Assembly (NCBI RefSeq): GCF_000379845.1
Contig: NZ_KB903808.1
Coordinates: forward strand, 1-64,000
Origin: Moraxella boevrei DSM 14165
GTDB lineage: Bacteria > Pseudomonadota > Gammaproteobacteria > Pseudomonadales > Moraxellaceae
Direction: 5' to 3'
DNA length: 64,000 bases
Position numbers and translations under genes: made by a program. Shown here piece by piece: positions 37,045-43,677 of this stretch (position 1 is the first letter of the stretch; every line of letters starts with the position of its first letter). The notes beneath the pieces were generated by a model. The model was given only the letters and a program-made list of their open reading frames with translations. It had not been told where the DNA came from and did no database searches.

Positions 37045-37455
37045 TTATTTGTTTAAGGGAATATGTGCTATATCAAATTTTTGACAAAGTTTATGTAACT
37101 TCTTGTCAAAAGTTAATAAATGAGAATGCTGAAATTTTGTTGTAGAATAAGCAATCACACCATCCGCAAAATCACCATTATTTTTCAAAAATTCCATTGA
37201 AAAATTAACCACTTCTTTATCAAAATCAATATGGGATTGTGTCAAAATTCCCTTTAATACTTTTACAATATAAGCATTAGGAAATTTTAGTTTCTTTTTC
37301 ATAATCCAAACCATTTCACACAATGTCTGAATGGGTAGATATAACTGATAATTTGGATTGGTTAAATAAGATTTTGCAATAACAAACTGATTGTCATCAT
37401 CTTTTAATAAATATCGCATTAAAACATTGGTGTCAATAATATAAATATCAGTCAT
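37045..37455 (-). CDS. PIN-domain ribonuclease toxin (VapC-like)
   Basis: The 136-residue PIN protein has the acidic active site expected: D8 in YIIDTNVLMR, a Glu in TLCEMVW, and Asp residues in GDFADGVIAY and LTFDKKL. PIN toxins of type II systems cut tRNA or rRNA and are blocked by a partner antitoxin. Its ATG overlaps the antitoxin stop by four bases (ATGA), typical of translational coupling. It lies 18 bases before trpB within the same strand run. Confidence 0.88.
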   Translation of the reverse strand: MTDIYIIDTNVLMRYLLKDDDNQFVIAKSYLTNPNYQLYLPIQTLCEMVWIMKKKLKFPNAYIVKVLKGILTQSHIDFDKEVVNFSMEFLKNNGDFADGVIAYSTTKFQHSHLLTFDKKLHKLCQKFDIAHIPLNK

Positions 37456-37703
37456 GACATCATTGCTCTTTCACAAATGGCATCTGTAATGGCATTATCC
37501 ATTTCTTCATCAGAAATATAGCCATTAGTATAAGGCGACAAAATTCCTGCCAAATCTTCAATGGAGTTAACCTCTGGTAAAGGTTGCAATTCATCTTGCA
37601 CATTTGTTTTAACAGAGATAATCTCTTTTTTAGGGAAATTGGCAATCACAGCCAAAATGCTATCTACAATATGATTTTCTGCGGTTAAAGTCAAAGTCTT
37701 CAT
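37452..37703 (-). CDS. Antitoxin partner of the PIN toxin
   Basis: The 83-residue acidic protein directly precedes and overlaps the PIN toxin gene. Size, order and coupling fit a VapB-type antitoxin. The N-terminus (MKTLTLTAENHIVDSILAVIANFP) has the pattern of a short beta strand plus helix seen in some antitoxin DNA-binding domains, and the C-terminus is acidic, suited to neutralise a toxin. I cannot place the exact family. Confidence 0.75.
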   Translation of the reverse strand: MKTLTLTAENHIVDSILAVIANFPKKEIISVKTNVQDELQPLPEVNSIEDLAGILSPYTNGYISDEEMDNAITDAICERAMMS

Positions 37704-37711
37704 AAAAAATC

Positions 37712-38464
37712 CTATAAATCTTTAACCACCGTCAATCCTGCAAAGGTCTGAGCGGTTGGCATGACTTCTAGTCGGTTAATGTTAATATGTTTGGGCTGAT
37801 TGATAAGCCATAATACCATATTACTAATGTCTTCGGGGCGAATAAATTCCACATTTTCATAAACCCTCCCCGCTTTCTCATCATCACCATGAAAACGTAC
37901 GTTACTAAATTCTGTGCCGCCGCACAAACCAGGTTCTATGTTGGTAACTCGCACTTTTTTGCCAATCAAATCGGCTCGCAAATTTAGACTAAACTGCGTA
38001 ACAAATGCCTTAGTCGCCCCATAGACATTCGCCCCAAAATACGGATAATTGCCTGCCGTTGATGAGATATTGATGACATAGCCGTCATTTTTGGCAACCA
38101 TAAATGGCAAAATCTCGTGCGTAATATTAACAAGCCCAAGCGTATTGGTATTTATCATTGTTTGCCAATCGTTAATATCCGCTTTATCGGCAGATTCCAA
38201 ACCCAATGCCAATCCTGCATTATTGATAAGCACATCAATATTTGCCAAAATGTCATTAGGCAAAGTTTGCAAAGCCATTTTTGTGACGGATATGTCGCCA
38301 ATATCAAAGCACAGCGGAATAAAATTATCACCAAGCTCGTTTTTTAATTCATCAAGTTTATTTTGACGGCGACCTGTGCCAATAACGGTAAAGCCGTTTT
38401 TAATACAATCAATGGCAATTTGTTTGCCAAAACCTGATGTTACGCCTGTGATTAGAATGTTCAT
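37712..38464 (-). CDS. Short-chain dehydrogenase/reductase (YdfG-like)
   Basis: The 250-residue SDR has an NAD(P) motif TGVTSGFG (6-13), NNAGLAL, the catalytic Ser in NISSTAGNYP and the Tyr/Lys in VYGATKAFV. The RRQNKL after the first strands favours NADP. Similarity to E. coli YdfG (3-hydroxy acid/allo-threonine dehydrogenase) is suggested by the GLCGGTEFSNVRFHGD segment, a YdfG hallmark. It lies in the trp run with no evident link to tryptophan synthesis. Confidence 0.85.
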   Translation of the reverse strand: MNILITGVTSGFGKQIAIDCIKNGFTVIGTGRRQNKLDELKNELGDNFIPLCFDIGDISVTKMALQTLPNDILANIDVLINNAGLALGLESADKADINDWQTMINTNTLGLVNITHEILPFMVAKNDGYVINISSTAGNYPYFGANVYGATKAFVTQFSLNLRADLIGKKVRVTNIEPGLCGGTEFSNVRFHGDDEKAGRVYENVEFIRPEDISNMVLWLINQPKHININRLEVMPTAQTFAGLTVVKDL

Positions 38465-38501
38465 AGATTTTTCCTTTTCTAGGTTATTTATTCTAGATTA
38501 C

Positions 38502-38786
38502 TTAATCATCTTGCAACAATTCCAAATTAATTTCATAATCTTGAATTGAATTATTACGATTTGATTGATTAGGCTCTCTGTCGATATTGTCATAACGCAC
38601 CCTATCAACACTAATGCCTTTTGGTGTTCGCTTAGTTTGAAATATTACCCTATCCCAAATTCTTGGGTGCAAAGAACCTTTGGGAAATGCTGAAATATGC
38701 ACAAAAACTTCTTTTTCAAACTCATCAGATTTTATAAAACCAAATCCTTTATCGCCATTCCAACGACTGATTACGCCTTTGCTCAT
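38502..38786 (-). CDS. Cold-shock-domain protein, short
   Basis: The 94-residue protein consists mainly of one cold-shock domain with RNP-1 (KGFGFIK) and RNP-2 (VFVHIS) motifs that bind single-stranded nucleic acid, and a polar C-terminal tail. I chose the ATG at 38784-38786 (MSKGVISRWNGDKG) because AGGAG precedes it. It is a neighbouring paralogue of the cold-shock domain in the gene just upstream (38798-39367), implying tandem duplication. Confidence 0.85.
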   Translation of the reverse strand: MSKGVISRWNGDKGFGFIKSDEFEKEVFVHISAFPKGSLHPRIWDRVIFQTKRTPKGISVDRVRYDNIDREPNQSNRNNSIQDYEINLELLQDD

Positions 38787-38797
38787 ATGTAATACTC

Positions 38798-39367
38798 CTA
38801 AAATAAGCCTTTGCGACCAAATTGATCTTCGCACGCATCGCCGTCCCTATCGCCGTCCATTTTGACATCTGGACAATGCTTTAAGAAATATTGAGCTTCT
38901 TCTTTTGAGGTCATTTGGCTACAATGCTGACGACCGTCACAAACATATGATTTTTTCGGCTTTGAAATTGTTTGGGCTGGTTTTTGAATTGGTGTACTTA
39001 CAACTGTTTGAATGGGCGTAAATTCAGGTTCTGTACTTTTAATAAAATTCCCATAAACGAAATATCCAATACTGACCAATACAAATACACCAATAATTTT
39101 AGATAATGTACCACCACCATTCTCATCATCTTGGCGATAATTTTGGCGAATTGGTTTTTGTGGTTCATTTTTAAAATTAACCTTGTAGGCTTGCTTTCCT
39201 TTTGGCGTGTCTTTAACAAAAAATACAACTTCATCGCCAATATTTGGGCGTTTATATTTATTTTGAAAATCGGAAATATGCACAAAGATTTTTTTATCAA
39301 AATCATCAGATTTAATAAAACCAAAACCTTTTTCATCATTCCAAAATTGAATAATTCCTATACTCAT
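38798..39367 (-). CDS. Cold-shock domain fused to a membrane helix and an Excalibur calcium-binding domain
   Basis: The 189-residue protein has three parts: a cold-shock domain (1-66; KGFGFIK and IFVHIS motifs), a single membrane helix (89-106) and a C-terminal Excalibur domain (141-180). The last has two Cys pairs and the DxDxDGxxCE calcium motif (DGDRDGDACE). If the N-terminus is cytoplasmic, the Excalibur domain is periplasmic. Its ATG lies one base after the trpF stop, so it is probably coupled to trpF translation. The cellular role is unknown. Confidence 0.85.
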   Translation of the reverse strand: MSIGIIQFWNDEKGFGFIKSDDFDKKIFVHISDFQNKYKRPNIGDEVVFFVKDTPKGKQAYKVNFKNEPQKPIRQNYRQDDENGGGTLSKIIGVFVLVSIGYFVYGNFIKSTEPEFTPIQTVVSTPIQKPAQTISKPKKSYVCDGRQHCSQMTSKEEAQYFLKHCPDVKMDGDRDGDACEDQFGRKGLF

Positions 39368-39368
39368 T

Positions 39369-40028
39369 TTAAATTCTCAAATTATTGATAAATTGAAACA
39401 TTCTCTCCCCGCACTTCACCCCCTTTTCTTTTTCAATCCCTCCACTCACATCAACGCCTTTAATTTTGCTCATTAAACTTTTATTACCCACAACATCGCC
39501 AATGTTATTAGAATTTAGTCCGCCTGCCAAATAAATGGGCAATGGCGAATTGTCAGGAATTTTATCCCAATCAAATCTTTGCCCTGTACCGCCAAAGGTT
39601 TTGTCGTTAAAAGTATCCAAAATCACCCCACTTGCCCCACAATCTGCCAATGCTTGGATTTGATTTAAAATACTGTCGCTATCATCACAAGGCTTAACAC
39701 GAATGGCTTTTATCCAGCGTTTGCAAACACGCTGAGCCATTAGCCCACATTCACGAGCAGACTCATCGCCATGAAACTGCACCACATCAAACGGCACATA
39801 ATGTGACAAGGCTACCAAATCCTGCTCTGGCATATTCACCACAAGAGCAACAATGCTCGTAAAAGCAGGGACAGATTTTGCTAAAGTCATCGCCTCATCA
39901 AAGCTGACGTGGCGTGGGCTTGGCGGATAAAACACCAAACCAATCGCATCTACACCAAGGCTTACCGCTTTTTTTATCTCATCGGCTCGGGTAAAGCCAC
40001 AAAATTTTACACTTAAATTCGTCATCAT
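39369..40028 (-). CDS. trpF: Phosphoribosylanthranilate isomerase TrpF
   Basis: The 219-residue TIM-barrel enzyme isomerises phosphoribosylanthranilate in tryptophan synthesis. The catalytic Cys is in VKFCGFTR and the Asp in VILDTFNDKTFGGTGQRFDW; the phosphate loops LAGGLNSNN and GVDVSGGIE are intact. It is the first gene of the minus-strand run that ends with accD. The start is one of two tandem ATG codons. Confidence 0.95.
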   Translation of the reverse strand: MMTNLSVKFCGFTRADEIKKAVSLGVDAIGLVFYPPSPRHVSFDEAMTLAKSVPAFTSIVALVVNMPEQDLVALSHYVPFDVVQFHGDESARECGLMAQRVCKRWIKAIRVKPCDDSDSILNQIQALADCGASGVILDTFNDKTFGGTGQRFDWDKIPDNSPLPIYLAGGLNSNNIGDVVGNKSLMSKIKGVDVSGGIEKEKGVKCGERMFQFINNLRI

Positions 40029-40123
40029 TTTATCAATCTTGTTAAAAGTTTTATCCTAACACATTTTGACAAGAATATTTGCTTTTTTTCGTAAAATTGT
40101 TTGATTTGGTAAATTTTTGGCAT

Positions 40124-40160
40124 AAAAAAACCACTTCCGTAGAAATGGTTTTTTCTTTTT
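40124..40160. terminator. Intrinsic terminator between tRNA-Leu and trpF
   Basis: ACCA/TGGT with TTC/GAA pairing form the stem with one mismatch, with A- and T-runs on both sides (seven A at 40124-40130, six T at 40149-40154). Read on the minus strand it follows tRNA-Leu, and it can act in either direction. Confidence 0.65.
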
Positions 40161-40277
40161 TCAATATTGGTTAAAATTTATTATTAGACTTTTTAAAAAA
40201 AGTATTACATTTATGATATATCATAAATTATAAGGATTACTAGTAGGTATATTTTTCAATGAATTAATAGTCGTATT

Positions 40278-40362
40278 TGGTGCGAACGGAGGGACTTGAA
40301 CCCTCACGCCGTGAAGCACTACCCCCTCAAGATAGCGTGTCTACCAATTCCACCACGTTCGC
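40278..40362 (-). tRNA. tRNA-Leu (anticodon GAG)
   Basis: On the minus strand this 85-base gene has the acceptor stem GCGAACG/CGTTCGC, a D arm with TGGTAGAC, the anticodon loop TTGAGGG, a long variable arm typical of class II tRNAs, a TTCAAGT T-loop and an encoded CCA end. Confidence 0.95.
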
Positions 40363-40424
40363 AAAAATTAGGCTTAATATTCTAACATATCCTATCAAAA
40401 TAGCAAGCTAAATTTACAGCTTTC

Positions 40425-40739
40425 CTATTTTGCAGGAGCAGTCGGGGCAGGCAGTGTGGTTGTAGGCGTTGTCACACCACTGACATCTAACGTATGATTA
40501 TCAATCGCTTGCTGTTTGGCAAACACCGCAAGAGTAATACTCGTAACAAAGAAAATCGCTGTCAACACCGCCGTACTTCTGGTCAAAAAATTCGCCGAAC
40601 CTGAGGCCCCAAACACCGTCCCCGAGGTCCCTGCCCCAAACGAAGCCCCCGCATCAGCCCCTTTGCCGTGTTGGATTAAAATCAAGCCGATCATGGCAAT
40701 CGCCACCACGATATGAAGTGTTAAAATTACGTTATACAT
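40425..40739 (-). CDS. secG: Preprotein translocase subunit SecG
   Basis: The 104-residue inner-membrane protein has two helices flanking the conserved GADAGASFGAGTSGTVFGASGSANFL loop, the hallmark of SecG, an accessory subunit of SecYEG. A short Thr/Pro/Ala tail follows. It is 36 bases downstream of tpiA and upstream of tRNA-Leu, an arrangement common in gammaproteobacteria. Confidence 0.94.
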   Translation of the reverse strand: MYNVILTLHIVVAIAMIGLILIQHGKGADAGASFGAGTSGTVFGASGSANFLTRSTAVLTAIFFVTSITLAVFAKQQAIDNHTLDVSGVTTPTTTLPAPTAPAK

Positions 40740-40775
40740 AGTTCACTCAATCAAAATAAATAGGTCTATTGTACC

Positions 40776-41585
40776 TTATTTTTTGGCAAAAGCGGTAATA
40801 ATTTCACAAAAGCTGTCCACCTTTAGCGATGCCCCACCCACCAACACCCCGTCCACCAATGGGATTTTTGCCAAATCATTGGCATTTTTATCATTCACGC
40901 TACCACCGTACAAAATCGGTGCAGGCATTTTAAACGTAGACAATAGTTCACTAATAAAATGATGCACGTTTGCAACTTCATCAAACGTCGGTGTCAAGCC
41001 TGTGCCAATTGCCCAAACAGGCTCATAAGCAACAATCAATTTTGGGAAACTCGGATTTTCTACTAACGAAATATTTTTGGCAAAACTTGCTAATAACGCT
41101 AATTGACGTTGCAAAACCGTTTCAGTTTCGCCATTATCGTATTCATCTTTGGTTTCACCAATGCAATAAATCACTGACAAGTTTGCGTTAAACGCATTTT
41201 GAATTTTAGCCGTTAAACTTTCATCTGTTTCACCATAATATTGACGGCGTTCCGAATGTCCGATAATAACCGATTTCACCCCCAATTCTTTGAGCATAGA
41301 TGCAGAAATTTCACCTGTAAACGCCCCATTTTCGGCATGATTGGCACACACATTTTGGGCAGAAATGTGCATTGACAACGCATGATTATCAACAAAATCA
41401 ATCACTTGGCTTAAATGCACCAAACTTGGGGCAATTACCACATGGCTATTATCCGCTATGATTTCTTGTCGTTGCAAATTTTGAGCCAGACCTTGCATTA
41501 AATCAGTAACTTGTGCCGATGACACAGGGTTCATTTTCCAGTTTGCCACGACCCACGTTTGTTTAGCATGATTAGATTGGTTCAT
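40776..41585 (-). CDS. tpiA: Triosephosphate isomerase TpiA
   Basis: The 269-residue glycolytic TIM-barrel enzyme has the N-terminal Lys in VVANWKMN, the catalytic His in VIIGHSERRQYYGE, the catalytic Glu in VAYEPVWAIGTG and the phosphate loop LYGGSVND. It is slightly longer than E. coli TpiA because of its N-terminus. It is followed by secG. Confidence 0.96.
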   Translation of the reverse strand: MNQSNHAKQTWVVANWKMNPVSSAQVTDLMQGLAQNLQRQEIIADNSHVVIAPSLVHLSQVIDFVDNHALSMHISAQNVCANHAENGAFTGEISASMLKELGVKSVIIGHSERRQYYGETDESLTAKIQNAFNANLSVIYCIGETKDEYDNGETETVLQRQLALLASFAKNISLVENPSFPKLIVAYEPVWAIGTGLTPTFDEVANVHHFISELLSTFKMPAPILYGGSVNDKNANDLAKIPLVDGVLVGGASLKVDSFCEIITAFAKK

Positions 41586-41737
41586 ACATCACCCAAATTA
41601 TACTATTCGTTATATTGTTAATGACAATGTTATGATTGATTTTATGGTAAAAAAACGCTTTATTATAGCATATTTTGGCAAAAACACGCTAAAAACTTTC
41701 GCAAAAATTTTGTTAAATGCAATATTTAGACGCAATA

Positions 41738-41783
41738 AAAAATCCTTTAACAACCACGCTGAATAGGCTATTAAAGGATTTTT
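41738..41783 (-). terminator. Intrinsic terminator downstream of tRNA-His
   Basis: Thirteen-base arms AAAAATCCTTTAA (41738-41750) and TTAAAGGATTTTT (41771-41783) pair perfectly around a 20-base loop. On the minus strand the structure follows tRNA-His and ends in a T-run. Confidence 0.75.
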
Positions 41784-41789
41784 AGAATA

Positions 41790-41866
41790 TGGGGTGAATG
41801 ACGGGACTTGAACCCGCGACAACTGGAATCACAATCCAGGGCTCTACCAACTGAGCTACATCCACC
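41790..41866 (-). tRNA. tRNA-His (anticodon GTG)
   Basis: The minus-strand gene has GTGGATG/CATTCAC acceptor arms, an extra 5' G opposite the C discriminator (the tRNA-His identity pair), the anticodon loop with GTG in TTGTGAT, a TTCAAGT T-loop and an encoded CCA. Confidence 0.96.
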
Positions 41867-41888
41867 ATAATATGTGTTGACACGCAAA

Positions 41889-41965
41889 TGGCGCGCCTGA
41901 CAGGATTCGAACCTGTGACCACCTGCTTAGAAGGCAGATGCTCTATCCAACTGAGCTACAGGCGC
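41889..41965 (-). tRNA. tRNA-Arg (anticodon TCT)
   Basis: The minus-strand gene has GCGCCTG/CAGGCGC acceptor arms, the D arm AGCTCAGTTGGATAGAGC, the anticodon loop CTTCTAA, the T-loop TTCGAAT and an encoded CCA. Confidence 0.96.
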
Positions 41966-41994
41966 TCTAGTGGTGCAAATTTTAGCAATAAAAA

Positions 41995-42016
41995 AAGCCT
42001 TTTTCATTTAAGGCTT
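41995..42016 (-). terminator. Intrinsic terminator downstream of tRNA-Pro
   Basis: AAGCCTT (41995-42001) and AAGGCTT (42010-42016) form a 7-bp stem with an 8-base loop. On the minus strand it is followed by seven T and lies just after tRNA-Pro, separating it from tRNA-Arg. Confidence 0.7.
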
Positions 42017-42051
42017 CTATTTATTTAATTTATTAAAATGAATTAAATAAA

Positions 42052-42128
42052 TGGTCGGGGCGACAGGATTCGAACCTACGACCCCCTGGTCCCAAACCAG
42101 GTGCTCTACCAAGCTGAGCTACGCCCCG
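42052..42128 (-). tRNA. tRNA-Pro (anticodon TGG)
   Basis: The minus-strand gene has CGGGGCG/CGCCCCG acceptor arms, the D arm AGCTCAGCTTGGTAGAGC, the anticodon loop TTTGGGA, the T-loop TTCGAAT and an encoded CCA. Confidence 0.96.
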
Positions 42129-42302
42129 AATTTTTATAGGATGTTTTATTCAACATCGTTGCTTAAGTGGTGCGTATTTTATAGTAGCCCCACCTTGTTG
42201 TCAACACTTTTTTTTATTTTTTTCATTTTTTTATCGGTTAAAAATTTGGACTTTATATTTTTGCATTGATAAACAATCACTTATGCAATTTATACACAGG
42301 AT

Positions 42303-43481
42303 TTAAATTTTTTGCATACAGGCTTGATAACGGCGGTTAACATTGTCGGCGTACCACTTGGTGTTGTAGTCTTTGCTGAGTTTTGCCCCAGAAATGACGA
42401 CTTGGGGCATCATTTCACCAATTGGGTCTTTGTCTGTTTTCATTTTATATAAGCTAGCAATGGTGCGATAAGTTTCGGTATCGGCAAATTTTCGTGATTT
42501 TTCTTTGCTTAAGTCATTGCGAATTTGGCGTGGCGTTAGTTTTAAAAAACCTTGATTTGCCATACTTTGTAAGGCTTTTTCACTTTGGCTAGGCATATCG
42601 CTGATAGTTGTGCCACTTTTATAAATCAGCAAATCACCGTCAAAATCAATGTTTTGCTTGCTTAATTCAGCGAGCATTTTTTGAAAGCCAGCATTACGAC
42701 TAGAGTACATGCCTGAATTGTAATCGGCAAAACGATAAATCGGATTTTGATAGTCGGTTTGGTATCGCATTAGGCGGTGAATGCCGTAATATAACCCGCC
42801 ATATTGACTGTACAAATCTTGGCGTAATGTTTGATTGTCGCCGTCATTTCGGCGGTTATCACGGGCATAATTGATATGCACCTGCATACTGCCAAGCGTG
42901 GTAATCGGGTCAAGCTTTTCGGCGATATCTTTGCCTACGAGTTTGGTGAGTTGGGTAATTTTGTTGGCATAATATTTTTCGCTAAAATATTGAAACATTT
43001 GATAATAAATTTTATCTAACTGTTGTTCAGTTTTTACCGCCAAAATTTGTTTTTCAAAACTATTTTGCACGCTCGGTTGTTCTTTTAACATTTTTCTAAA
43101 AAATGGGGCAATGTTTTTGCCAAGTTTTTCGTCTAATTTTTCGTTGAGTGCGTTTAAACTAGTTTTGCCTAAGTTTTTGACAGGTGGGTCGGCTTGAAAG
43201 TTAGACTCTTGGTCAATCACCGCAATCACAGAGCAGATATTATTAGCATTGCGTTCAATATCTAAGGTGTTAAAAATTGCATAAATATCATTTGCCCACG
43301 CTTGTTTGTCTTGGTGACGGTTTGGCATAAATTTAGCAATTTGTTCGGCGGTGTAGGTAGGTGTTGGCGTTTCGGCTTGAATTAGACCTTTGATTTTGTC
43401 GCAACCTGTCAACAAAAAACACGGTATAGTTAACGTTAAAAAATAGTGGTTTTTTTTAACAAAAAATAGTGGTAATTTCAT
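42303..43481 (-). CDS. DUF1615 family lipoprotein
   Basis: The 392-residue protein has a lipoprotein signal ending LTGC (Cys 27). The body matches DUF1615: ICSVIAVIDQESNFQADPP near 85-100, ITTLGSMQVHINYA and GGLYYGIHRLM later. The Glu in IDQESNF and the SMQV segment recall the lysozyme/lytic transglycosylase fold, so a peptidoglycan-related role is plausible but unproven. It is monocistronic and divergent from relA. Confidence 0.8.
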   Translation of the reverse strand: MKLPLFFVKKNHYFLTLTIPCFLLTGCDKIKGLIQAETPTPTYTAEQIAKFMPNRHQDKQAWANDIYAIFNTLDIERNANNICSVIAVIDQESNFQADPPVKNLGKTSLNALNEKLDEKLGKNIAPFFRKMLKEQPSVQNSFEKQILAVKTEQQLDKIYYQMFQYFSEKYYANKITQLTKLVGKDIAEKLDPITTLGSMQVHINYARDNRRNDGDNQTLRQDLYSQYGGLYYGIHRLMRYQTDYQNPIYRFADYNSGMYSSRNAGFQKMLAELSKQNIDFDGDLLIYKSGTTISDMPSQSEKALQSMANQGFLKLTPRQIRNDLSKEKSRKFADTETYRTIASLYKMKTDKDPIGEMMPQVVISGAKLSKDYNTKWYADNVNRRYQACMQKI

Positions 43482-43677
43482 AAAAATAACCTATACTAAG
43501 GGCATCTTGTTGCTAGTAAAAAGGTTGTCATTGACAAAACTTAAATTGACAGTTCTCTTGTTCATTATAGTGGAAAAATGTTAATTAATCGTTGCAATAT
43601 TGTTGTATTTACAACCTTAAACGTTGTTTAAAAATTGATAAAAACAATAACTTTGGCATAAAAAGTTGGAGTAAAAG

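Noticed and set aside
41610-41822. 70-residue minus-strand ORF
   Set aside because: It begins in tRNA-His and runs through the terminator; spurious.
42051-42269. 72-residue plus-strand ORF
   Set aside because: It starts inside tRNA-Pro on the opposite strand and continues into AT-rich spacer; its first residues are the usual tRNA antisense translation.
43500-43677. Strong sigma-70 promoter for relA from two TTGACA words
   Set aside because: Two TTGACA sequences are present, but neither has a good -10 at 16-18 bases; the TATAGT downstream is at about 14 bases from the second. Not supported enough to list.
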